Notes under the pieces: model-generated
Databases searched by the model: none
Seen by the model: only the letters and a program-made list of their open reading frames with translations
Told to the model about the DNA's origin: nothing
Position numbers and translations under genes: made by a program
Part shown: positions 1-8,862 of the stretch, piece after piece
Layout: each line of letters begins with the position of its first letter
Numbering within the stretch: position 1 is the stretch's first letter
Origin: Bacteroidota bacterium
GTDB lineage: Bacteria > Bacteroidota > Bacteroidia > Bacteroidales > JAIFNL01
NCBI GenBank assembly: GCA_020047755.1
Contig: JAIFNL010000119.1
Location: 1-33,742 of the forward strand
Length of the DNA: 33,742 bases
Reading direction: 5' to 3'

Positions 1-26
1 TCTGTCCGATGATTTACTAACAGCCT

Positions 27-58
27 AACCGACAGACCGACAAGTCGGTCGAACGGTT
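27..58. terminator. Long hairpin (AACCG-aca-GACCGAC-aa-GTCGGTC-gaa-CGGTT) followed on + by CTTATTTTTT; terminator-like
   Basis: Perfect 7-bp inner and 5-bp outer stems with a symmetric internal loop, followed by a T-rich tract on +. Confidence 0.5.
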
Positions 59-80
59 CTTATTTTTTAAATTTTCAAAA

Positions 81-105
81 AAAAGATGCGTTTTCTTTCA
101 AACAC
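81..105. repeat. 25-bp repeat, copy 1 (AAAAGATGCGTTTTCTTTCAAACAC); inverted copy at 8296-8320
   Basis: 24/25 identity to the reverse complement of 8296-8320. Confidence 0.8.
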
Positions 106-158
106 TAAATAACTTTTTTAGAAAAAACATCTGTTTGTTACTCTATATAAAATAGAAA

Positions 159-178
159 TTGCAGCCTCTCGGCTGCAA
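159..178. other. Perfect hairpin TTGCAGCC-tctc-GGCTGCAA; possible weak terminator
   Basis: 8-bp perfect stem, 4-nt loop; U-rich side lies on the minus strand. Confidence 0.4.
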
Positions 179-572
179 CACTTTCAAATTAATTACTCAA
201 AATTTTGTTGACTATTAAAAGAAAAAAGTGTATTTAGGTAATAAAAATATGTTTAAGTTTAGATTCAGTCTGATTCGACATATAATACAACCTAATATAC
301 TATAAACTAAAATATGTTATATTTACGTATGAGACAAATCAAGTATTAAATTTAAACTTTATAAAGGTGTGAAGACAACTTTACGAATGCCTAAATTTAT
401 ACACAAATATAAAGGCTCTGAAAAAAAAATCAACTTTTTTTTTTGAAAAAAAGTTGAAACTGCCTCCAACGGGGTTGAAACTCATTTTTTATGTAAAATT
501 TAACATTTCCTTTTTTGGCTATTTTGCCAAAAATATCAAAAAAAGGAGATTTGTGTTCTTGTTGTAAAAAAA

Positions 573-605
573 AATAGCCTCAAAAAATACTTTTTTGAGG
601 CTATT
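573..605 (-). terminator. Intrinsic terminator of the minus-strand LytTR gene
   Basis: Perfect 15-bp stem AATAGCCTCAAAAAA-tac-TTTTTTGAGGCTATT, followed on - by a T run (A run at about 566-574 on +). Confidence 0.8.
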
Positions 606-685
606 AAATCGAAGAAATTCGTTTTTTTTACAAAAAAAATCCTTTTATTTCAGTTCGTTTTCTTATTTAAAAGAAAAAAAAAACG

Positions 686-1399
686 TCAACCTACTTTTAT
701 TTTTAAATTTTTTATTCCTAGTGGAGAAAATTTCACTTCAAACAACTCTCTCTCTTTTTGCAAAATGCCAAAAGAATGATCGTTTCGGCGTTCTATTTTC
801 CTCAAATAATCTAAATTTATTAAATACGAACGATGACATTTAAAAAAATTATAGGATTGAAAACGCTCAGCCAAAACACCAATAGGAAAAGAAACAGAGT
901 AAATATTATTTTTTGACACATAAATGCTTGTTGTTGAGTTTTCTGCCTTGCAATACAAAATATCTTTAATTTTGATAAACACATCATTTTCGCGAGTATT
1001 TATTATAAATTGCTCATCTTCAGCAGGATTAACATTGCCAATAATTCGGTAAACGGCAGCTCTTAATATTTTCTCATCAAATGGACGTAAAAGATAAGCA
1101 TAAGGTCGGTATTTTATAGAACGTAAAGCATAAGTATCGGTTCTTGACACAAAAATAATAGCCGGATAAAAATTTATAGAACGCAAAGAATCAATTATTT
1201 CAAATGCTTTACGCGAGCCTAACTCTATTTCGCAAAAAATAATATCGGGCTTTTTAAGCAACGAAATATCAATTGCCTCTTCGATAGAAGTGGTCTTATG
1301 AATAATTTTTAACTGTTTAAAAGTTTGCAAATTAGCCAGTAAATATTCTAAATCATCTTGGTTTTCATCAACTACCAAAATTTTGTATTTTAAACTCAT
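686..1399 (-). CDS. LytTR-family response regulator with atypical receiver (phosphosite Glu)
   Basis: N-terminal receiver fold (ILVVDENQDD...PDIIFCEIELG...YLLRPF) and C-terminal LytTR domain (FFKCHRSYLINLDYLRKIER). Confidence 0.85.
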   Translation of the reverse strand: MSLKYKILVVDENQDDLEYLLANLQTFKQLKIIHKTTSIEEAIDISLLKKPDIIFCEIELGSRKAFEIIDSLRSINFYPAIIFVSRTDTYALRSIKYRPYAYLLRPFDEKILRAAVYRIIGNVNPAEDEQFIINTRENDVFIKIKDILYCKAENSTTSIYVSKNNIYSVSFPIGVLAERFQSYNFFKCHRSYLINLDYLRKIERRNDHSFGILQKERELFEVKFSPLGIKNLKIKVG

Positions 1400-1507
1400 C
1401 TGTCTTATTTTACTTAATTCAAAAAGAATATTTTGACCTAATGTGTCAAAATAATCTACTAATAAACAACGTACTACGCTTATTAACTTTAAATTATTAT
1501 GATAAAT

Positions 1508-2290
1508 TTAATCGAAGGAAACTCTTTTTTTACTTTTTTCTAAAATCCTTCTTTTCAAATATGCCAACTGATTTTCGCTTCCATTCAAAGTAAACAATTT
1601 TCCGTTATAATTTAATGTACATTTGTGATTTTTTTGAGAAATTTTAGAAAGGTATTTCAAATTAATAAATACCCTCCTAGTTATTTGATAGAAAATTAAA
1701 ATTGGTATTTTTTTGCGCAAAGTAGTAACTGTTTCGGGAACAATGATTGGCTCATCTTGCCAAAAAACATGAAGCTCTATGTGCCTTAAATCAACAACTT
1801 TGTAATAAAGAATTTCATCTGCCTTTATAAAATAAGTTGTAAGTGCATCAGATTCAATGCTTATTTTTTCAAAGAACAAAGAAAACAAAATCGCTCGCTC
1901 GCGATTAAGGCTTACCAATAAATTTTCCGCTTTTACTTTTGCAAGTATTCGAGAAATATCCTTTGGTTTGTAAGGCTTTAGGATATAATCAAAAACAGAA
2001 ACTTTTATTGCATCGAGTGCGTACTCGGCTTTTCCCGAAATTATCACAATCTTGACACTTATCCTATCTTCCCGAAGCCTGCGTGCGAAGTCAATACCAT
2101 TGCCATTGGGCATTTCCACATCTAAAAACACCAAATCGGGGCGAAAAGCAAGTATAGCTGCATACGCATCGTCGATATTCTCGGCTTTGGCAACTACTTT
2201 TACATCTGGATGATTGCACTTTAAAAGCTCTTCGAGCATTTCAATCTGCTCTTCATCGTCATCTACAATTAATACTTTGAGTAATTTCAC
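1508..2290 (-). CDS. LytTR-family response regulator, canonical receiver
   Basis: VLIVDDDEEQ...PDLVFLDVEMPNGNG...DYILKPY, followed by a LytTR-like C-terminus (ITRRVFINLKYLSKI). Confidence 0.85.
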   Translation of the reverse strand: MKLLKVLIVDDDEEQIEMLEELLKCNHPDVKVVAKAENIDDAYAAILAFRPDLVFLDVEMPNGNGIDFARRLREDRISVKIVIISGKAEYALDAIKVSVFDYILKPYKPKDISRILAKVKAENLLVSLNRERAILFSLFFEKISIESDALTTYFIKADEILYYKVVDLRHIELHVFWQDEPIIVPETVTTLRKKIPILIFYQITRRVFINLKYLSKISQKNHKCTLNYNGKLFTLNGSENQLAYLKRRILEKSKKRVSFD

Positions 2291-2386
2291 ACTATATCAC
2301 TTTTTTTTTAATACCAAGTTAGAATACGAAAAAAAGAAAAAATGGTTTCTAAAACACGAAAAAAAATGGAATTTTTCTAAATTTTC

Positions 2387-3556
2387 TTAGCAATGGCACG
2401 TTTTTATTGAAGTCATTCGTTTAAAAAGTCTTGCCGATTCGGAATTATCAGCAAAAAAATGCTTAAATGCAGCAATAGATTTGTAAATTTCGGGCAAATT
2501 TCGAGCAATATTTATGCGAATATGCGCTTTGCCTTGTGACGAAAAATGTTCGCCCGGAACTACTGCAACTTGCTCTTTATCATAAAGTTCCATTGCAAAA
2601 TCGTAACCATTGGTATAAGTTTGGGGCAATTTTGCCCAAATAAAATAACCACCTTCGACACGCGGAGCGGTGAAACCAAATTCGAGCAGCGATTCATATA
2701 ATAAATTATACGAATTTGCTATTTTTTCCCGCATCTTTTCAACATAATTTCGTCCAAAATCACTCATATTAACATATTCATAAACAGCCTGTTGCATAAC
2801 AGAGTTGGCACACAACCCAATATAGTCGTGAATACTCCTAATTTGATGACTGTGAGAAGTATGCATAAAAAAATAGCCCAAACGCCAACCCGTTATAGAA
2901 AATAGCTTTGAAAAACTATTTACGTAAAATATGTTTTCAGAAAAATATTCAAAAGGAATATATGCCTCACTTTTGAAGTAAATTTCGCGATAAACCGCAT
3001 CAATTATTAAATATACATTGTATTTATGAATAATATTCAACAATTTTTCAAACTCTTGCTTTGTCCAAATTTTACCTAAAGGATTTCCAGGCGTATTTAT
3101 AAAAATTAGATTTACCTTTTGGGCTATAACTATTTTTTCCAACTGCTCAAAATCTACTACTAAATTATCATTTAACGCAAAAGCAATAAACTCATCGCCA
3201 AAAATTTTTGGCAAATTGCTATATGTTTCATATACAGGATCAAAGCCTAAAACGGTCAGTTTTTTGTGCTTTCTATTTAAGTATGTGTAAATTAAACTAA
3301 TAGCCTCAGTAGCACCATTCGTAATCAAAAGGTTTTCGGGCTGAAAAGTAGCGAAAGTCGAATATTTTTCTAAAATACTTTTAACGAGCTGCAAATTGCC
3401 AGAGGCAGGAGCGTATTGATGTATTTCATTGTGAACCAATTTACTAAGTATATCTAAAAGTTGAATAGGCGGTTCAAAACCCGGAATACCTTGTGCTAAA
3501 TTAATACCACCATGCTCCTTCACTTTGCTCGACATAATGCTAATTAATGATGCCAT
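2387..3556 (-). CDS. PLP-dependent aminotransferase class I/II
   Basis: INLAQGIPGFEPP, YAPASGNLQL, NTPGNPLGKIW, NSFSKLFSITGWRLGY (PLP Lys region). Confidence 0.9.
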   Translation of the reverse strand: MASLISIMSSKVKEHGGINLAQGIPGFEPPIQLLDILSKLVHNEIHQYAPASGNLQLVKSILEKYSTFATFQPENLLITNGATEAISLIYTYLNRKHKKLTVLGFDPVYETYSNLPKIFGDEFIAFALNDNLVVDFEQLEKIVIAQKVNLIFINTPGNPLGKIWTKQEFEKLLNIIHKYNVYLIIDAVYREIYFKSEAYIPFEYFSENIFYVNSFSKLFSITGWRLGYFFMHTSHSHQIRSIHDYIGLCANSVMQQAVYEYVNMSDFGRNYVEKMREKIANSYNLLYESLLEFGFTAPRVEGGYFIWAKLPQTYTNGYDFAMELYDKEQVAVVPGEHFSSQGKAHIRINIARNLPEIYKSIAAFKHFFADNSESARLFKRMTSIKTCHC

Positions 3557-3741
3557 TGTTTATTTTTAATTGATAGCGTAGTTAATAATGATTAAAATTC
3601 TCTAAAAAAAAATTAAAATTGCGCACCTTTTACTAAATTTTACTAAAAAATTGTTCTATTGCTTAATTATCATTTATTATTTTTGCAAAAAAATAATAAT
3701 AGTACTAATTTTAAATAACTAAAAACTTTTTTGAAGTACAA

Positions 3742-5076
3742 TCAGAAAGTAGATAAAATTTCCAAAAATGCTTGATTTGGAATTGTTGGCGAGCCGTTTA
3801 ATGAAAACTCTGGTTTTAAGCCATTTACAAAATACATATCAATAATTCCTTTGTTCTTTGCTTCTATTTTTCCACGATAAGTGCAATCGAAAAAACGCTT
3901 TATGTATTTGTACGTGCTACCCGAAACATTCACTTTTCCTTGCATTCCTGAGCTTTCCATGCGGCTGGCAGTATTTACAGTGTCGCCCCAAACGTCGTAA
4001 GCAAATTTTTTCTTTCCTATAACGCCTGCCATCACTTCGCCTGTATGTATTCCCAAACGCAAATCCCACTCTGGCTGCCCCAGTGAGCGTTTCAATTTAT
4101 TATATGAAACCATAAATTCTTGCATCTTTAAACCTGCCAAAGTTACATCTATTGGATTACTTTTGTTGCGTAAAGGCAAGCCACCCACGCACATATAGGA
4201 ATCGCCAATCGTCTTAATTTTTTCAATGTAATGTTGGTCAATAATTTCATCAAATTTTTCAAAACAAATGTCTAATTCCTTTATTATTTCTCGCGAGCTT
4301 AACTGTTCCGCAATCGTTGTAAATCCCTTAAAATCAGTAAATAACACCGAAACTTTATTGTAATGCTTAGGTTCTACGTATCCTTTATTTTTGAGCTGCT
4401 CGGCTACCTCATAAGGCAAAATATTGAGTAACAATTCATCTGACCGCGAATTGGCATCACCCAGCTTTTGGTTTTGAATTTCGAGTTCTAATGTTTTGAA
4501 ATGCAGGCGCCGTTGCTGTTGTTCCAAACCTTTTTTCTGCTGCTCCAGAACATTTGTTTGCTCAAGCAACAAAACTTGTTGCGATTCTAACATATCTCGC
4601 TGTTCTTCAAGCTCTTCCTTTTGAGCTTCGAGTGTAAATTTTTGGGCTTCGATTTTTGCCGCTTGCAGCTCAAGTTGCTCAGCCTGAGCTGTTACATCAT
4701 TCAACAGCTTAAATAGCGAAAGGGTAGATTTTACCCTTGCTTGCAATTCTAATTTATCTATGGGCTTGTGTATAAAGTCGATAGCTCCTGCCGAAAAAGC
4801 ATCGGCAAGGGTACGTGTGGCGGTAATCATAATTACCGGAATATCTTTTGTAATAAAATTAGATTTAAGTTCAATAAGTGCCTCAATACCATTCATTACT
4901 GGCATTTCAAAATCCATCAAAATAATGTCTGGTATTAATTCTTTTGCCATTTCAATAGCTTCATGTCCATTCAAAGCAGTAAATATCTCAATCTGAGATT
5001 CCTCTTTAAAAGCAATCCGTATAATTGAAAGTATCATTTTATTATCATCAACGGCTAAAACCTTGTACTTCATCAA
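3742..5076 (-). CDS. Response regulator receiver - coiled coil - class III adenylate/guanylate cyclase
   Basis: Receiver VLAVDDNKMI...PDIILMDFEMPVMNG...FIHKP; long Gln/Glu-rich coiled coil; cyclase VLFTDFKGFTTIAEQ, KIKTIGDSYMCVGG, YDVWGDTVNTASRMES. Confidence 0.92.
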   Translation of the reverse strand: MMKYKVLAVDDNKMILSIIRIAFKEESQIEIFTALNGHEAIEMAKELIPDIILMDFEMPVMNGIEALIELKSNFITKDIPVIMITATRTLADAFSAGAIDFIHKPIDKLELQARVKSTLSLFKLLNDVTAQAEQLELQAAKIEAQKFTLEAQKEELEEQRDMLESQQVLLLEQTNVLEQQKKGLEQQQRRLHFKTLELEIQNQKLGDANSRSDELLLNILPYEVAEQLKNKGYVEPKHYNKVSVLFTDFKGFTTIAEQLSSREIIKELDICFEKFDEIIDQHYIEKIKTIGDSYMCVGGLPLRNKSNPIDVTLAGLKMQEFMVSYNKLKRSLGQPEWDLRLGIHTGEVMAGVIGKKKFAYDVWGDTVNTASRMESSGMQGKVNVSGSTYKYIKRFFDCTYRGKIEAKNKGIIDMYFVNGLKPEFSLNGSPTIPNQAFLEILSTF

Positions 5077-5340
5077 TTACAAATTGTAAGTTATTACTTT
5101 TAGTGCAAAATTATTTTTATTAACTCTAATAACAAATTGTCGTATTGTTAAATTGTTCTAGTGTTATTTTATTACAAAAAATTTGAAAATATTAAATTTC
5201 AAATAACTTTTAAATTACTACTGGCTTGTTATCAAGTGATTAAAACATAAGGCTCAAAAACCAGCCAATAAACCTTTTAATTATCATTTCTCTCATGCCT
5301 ATTTAGGAAAAAGAAAGTTGCACAAATTTACAAAATTTTA

Positions 5341-7425
5341 TTAAAAAATGTATCTTAATTGTAATTTTATTTGAGATTTCTTATTTGCATCAATTTCATC
5401 TTTTCCCGAACCAATTGTTTGCATATCGGAATAAAAAGTTTGCGAGTATTTAAACCAAAGGCTAATTTTATCAGAAATTTCATAGCTCAAGTTAAAATAA
5501 GTCCGCATTCCTTTTGAATAATACGCAGGTATAGAAAAACCATAAAGTATATCATTTTCATAAGCGTAAATACGTACATCGTAATCCTCTGTATCGAAAA
5601 TTGCATACCTGAAATTCAGTTTCAACGGAATTTTTTGAAACAAATAATTTATGTCTTGATAAATTAAAAAACCATATTTTTTATCGGAAAGCGACTTGTT
5701 ATAATGGCTCATTTCTATTCGGCTCTTAAAATTCAAAAATTTAGTAGCATTGTATGAAAGTTGGTAGCGTACCTGAAAACTTTCTACTGCTGCAATCTGT
5801 CTAATTGCATAAATATCGGAGCTCAAGTTTTCTTGTTTTTCTTCGTACTTGAATTTCAGATACATTAATAAATCACGCGAAGTTTGATAATCTAGTTGCA
5901 AAAAATATTCATTTCCGTGCGAAGGCGCGTAAATGCTAGAGCGCAACCACATGAAGCTGTAAGAATCGAAATAAGCCGAGATGGTAAATTTTTTGTACGG
6001 GTGAATTTCAGTACCAAAATATAAACCTGTTTCATTATAAGTTTTTCCGGTTTCGCCAAAAGCATTGCTATAATAAGCTTGGTAGCCTTTTTGAAAGTAG
6101 CGATGCAAAATAGAAAACGAAATTTGAGGAACTAAGTTCAAAACTGCACCATTTGTTGTAGCCAATTGACCGTTTTGGCTCACAGCTGTTTCGCCAAAAA
6201 TAAAGGTTTTATTTACTTGATACTGATAATTTAAACCAGCATTTGTATTTTCTTTACCCTGAAACTCAAACATATTGTAGGGTTTAGCTTCTTTAACCAA
6301 CTCTGTTTCAAATTGATATTTCAAAAGTGTAAGCCCTAACTTAAACTCTTTGTGCCGATACGTCAAATTACTCCCCCAAACGGTTTCGCCTATTACTTTA
6401 CGGTCTTCCAACTCAGAAAAAGTGCGATGAAATCCGGTATTTTGAAGCGAAGAAATCTCATAAATTTCATCGCTTATAGTGTCGGAAAGTGATAAATTTG
6501 CATCAATATTTTTGTGTGAAAAGAAAGCAGAAATATCAAAATTTCCAAAATTTATAGTTGTGGCAAAACCGCGCATAAAAAGGTTTTCGTCAACGGAACT
6601 ATATTTTTGCACGCCATTTTCTCTTCGCCTGATATTCATCACATAAGCCGATTTTTTGGTTGCCATTCCCGACCACAAAACCAAGCCTTGCCCAAATTTA
6701 AGTTGATAATCGCCCAAAGCTAAAACCTGAATTCGCCCAATTTTATTCACTTGTAAATGAGCCGAATAATAATCAAAACCTTGTTTGGCATGCTCTCCAA
6801 AGAAAGCTTCTCCTGCATCTTTTTCGGCAGTAATTCCCCACATCAACTTATTTTTGTAGTGGTATTTGTAGCGAGTGTAATATTTCAATCTATTTCCGAG
6901 GTAGCGAGCGTTAGGATTTTCTTGATATTCTGCCGAATCAATTTCCGAAAAGCCTAATGATTTTTCCAAATAAAATTCAGTGCGCAAAAAAATCTGGTTT
7001 TGTCCGTATTTTAACGACTTTAGCAACGAATAGTCCGATTTTTCATCTATTTTTTCGGCAGTAGCAAAGTACGACAAGCGCTCGATACTCGTAGAGCTCA
7101 GATTTTCAACAAGTTGCAATTCATAAATACTCGCCAACTGCCCATTGCGCTTTATGTATGAAATGATGTTATGAACCTCCAAATCGGAAAGAAACTGGAG
7201 TTCTTCGAGTTGCGAATAAGTAGCTTCGTTTATATTAAAAGGAGTTTCTAAATACAAGCTTAATTGTTCGGTAAGTTCAGTCAAATCAACATCTTCGGCA
7301 GATTCTTCGGCAATATTTTCCACCAAATTCTCAATCAATTCCGACGAATTAATCTCTTGTGCGCTCAAAATATTAATAACAAATAATAATAAAAACAGGC
7401 AAAAAAATAGTTTTTGCATACTCAT
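5341..7425 (-). CDS. Secreted/outer-membrane protein with N-terminal helix-hairpin-helix (ComEA-like) region and a large predicted beta-barrel
   Basis: Signal peptide MQKLFFCLFLLLFVINILSAQ; HhH-like FNINEATYSQLEELQFLSDLEVHNIISYIKRNG; long alternating aromatic strands ending in RYIF. Confidence 0.75.
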   Translation of the reverse strand: MSMQKLFFCLFLLLFVINILSAQEINSSELIENLVENIAEESAEDVDLTELTEQLSLYLETPFNINEATYSQLEELQFLSDLEVHNIISYIKRNGQLASIYELQLVENLSSTSIERLSYFATAEKIDEKSDYSLLKSLKYGQNQIFLRTEFYLEKSLGFSEIDSAEYQENPNARYLGNRLKYYTRYKYHYKNKLMWGITAEKDAGEAFFGEHAKQGFDYYSAHLQVNKIGRIQVLALGDYQLKFGQGLVLWSGMATKKSAYVMNIRRRENGVQKYSSVDENLFMRGFATTINFGNFDISAFFSHKNIDANLSLSDTISDEIYEISSLQNTGFHRTFSELEDRKVIGETVWGSNLTYRHKEFKLGLTLLKYQFETELVKEAKPYNMFEFQGKENTNAGLNYQYQVNKTFIFGETAVSQNGQLATTNGAVLNLVPQISFSILHRYFQKGYQAYYSNAFGETGKTYNETGLYFGTEIHPYKKFTISAYFDSYSFMWLRSSIYAPSHGNEYFLQLDYQTSRDLLMYLKFKYEEKQENLSSDIYAIRQIAAVESFQVRYQLSYNATKFLNFKSRIEMSHYNKSLSDKKYGFLIYQDINYLFQKIPLKLNFRYAIFDTEDYDVRIYAYENDILYGFSIPAYYSKGMRTYFNLSYEISDKISLWFKYSQTFYSDMQTIGSGKDEIDANKKSQIKLQLRYIF

Positions 7426-7431
7426 AAAATT

Positions 7432-8259
7432 TTATCGTGTTTTAAAAATATACCTAAACGAAATATTGGTTGAATACCCCAAAACTTGATGGTGTGTAAA
7501 AGCCAAATCAGCGACCAAAGTTTGAAATTGATAGCCTACTCCAAAATGATAAGTACTTGGATTTGTGTTAATTCCTGCACGAAGAAAAAACTTATCAACA
7601 GGTTGAAATTCAATTCCACTCTTAAAATTTGTACCTTGCTGAAAATTACTTTCTACTTCAATAGCAAAAAGTACTTTTTCGGAAAATAAATACGCCAAAC
7701 CAAGCTTCAACGCCGATGCCAAAGCCTCTTCATCGTAAGTATTATAGCTTATTCTCAACGGATTAAACGCATGTGCACCAATAAAAAAATTTTCGACAGG
7801 CTCGAATTGAAGCCCTATTTCGGCAGTAAATAAACCTCCAGAGCCATATTGTTCGTATATTTTGGTATTGAAATAATCGAGTTGGATTCCGGCAGAAACT
7901 TTTTCCCAAAGTTTTTTTCCATACGCCAAGCCTAATTTATTTTCGTGGTATTTTGGGTAGCCAAAATAAGAATAACTTAGCCCAAATGTACCGGATTTAG
8001 TGGGTAAAGCAAGAGCCAATGCACTGTAATTTAATTCTTTAATTCCGTATTTATTTTCAAAATTTACACCAACCGACAAGTTTTTTATTTCAGACAAACC
8101 CGCTTGGTTATGGAAAACGCTCCATAAGTCCGATTTTGTAACTCCTACATTGCCCATTGCCATATAATTTGCGCCAAGAGGTCTATTTTGTGTTTGCGCA
8201 TCAACAAAAATAGGCAAAAACAGCAAGAAAAATGAAAAAAAAGTAAAAATTTTAACCAT
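7432..8259 (-). CDS. PorV/PorQ-like outer-membrane beta-barrel protein
   Basis: Signal peptide MVKIFTFFSFFLLFLPIFVDAQ; GANYMAMGNVGVTKSDLWSVFHNQAGL motif; barrel strands; terminal ISFRYIF. ORF track starts at a TTG at 8280; the ATG at 8259 immediately precedes the signal peptide. Confidence 0.7.
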   Translation of the reverse strand: MVKIFTFFSFFLLFLPIFVDAQTQNRPLGANYMAMGNVGVTKSDLWSVFHNQAGLSEIKNLSVGVNFENKYGIKELNYSALALALPTKSGTFGLSYSYFGYPKYHENKLGLAYGKKLWEKVSAGIQLDYFNTKIYEQYGSGGLFTAEIGLQFEPVENFFIGAHAFNPLRISYNTYDEEALASALKLGLAYLFSEKVLFAIEVESNFQQGTNFKSGIEFQPVDKFFLRAGINTNPSTYHFGVGYQFQTLVADLAFTHHQVLGYSTNISFRYIFKTR

Positions 8260-8295
8260 AACAGTATGGAATTTAGTCAATATTATTATAAACTT

Positions 8296-8320
8296 GTGTC
8301 TGAAAGAAAACGCATCTTTT
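8296..8320. repeat. 25-bp repeat, copy 2 (inverted relative to 81-105)
   Basis: GTGTCTGAAAGAAAACGCATCTTTT; one mismatch to the reverse complement of copy 1. Confidence 0.8.
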
Positions 8321-8862
8321 GCGTTATTTTTTGATTGTAAAATACATCAAAACAGCTATTTTGTTCAAAACACGAACTTGTATTCAAAATATTCGTGTAC
8401 TTTATTTTTATAGAATATTAGCAATAATCGCTCAATTTCAGACCAAAAATAATTAAAAAACTATTTCTGTGTTTAAAAACAAAAATAAAATAGTACTTCA
8501 CTATTTCAAAACAACTTACAAATATAATTTTAAATCAAGAATTTAGAAAATTGTTGTATGCTTTTTTTCAAATCAATTAAAGTTTAATTTGTCAAAAGAT
8601 ATAGATAAAAAATTTATAATCAAATACATTCCAACCAATTTGGGAAAGAAAAAAAAGTATTTATATTACTAAAAACAACAAATAAAATTTCAAAACTATA
8701 ATTTTCAAAAAAATAAATTTACATTTGCATAATTTTAGATACTAAATTTACATAATTTTAGTTTAAAAGAATGATATATTACTTCCTATTTTTGAAATAA
8801 AATCTGAATAATATATAAAAAAACACAAATGAAATTACTAACTATTTGAAAATAACAAAATA

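Noticed and set aside
453-481. Two GTTGAAAC octamers 21 bp apart, resembling the 3' end of some CRISPR repeats
   Set aside because: Only two short copies, no full-length repeats or regular spacers, and no cas genes; not a CRISPR array
3659-3685. TTG-N16-TATTTTTG promoter-like sequence on + between two minus-strand genes
   Set aside because: AT-rich background makes such matches frequent, and no + strand gene or structured RNA follows
81-8320. Interpretation of the 25-bp inverted repeat as terminal repeats of a transposon
   Set aside because: No transposase or integrase inside and no target-site duplication visible; kept only as an unexplained repeat pair
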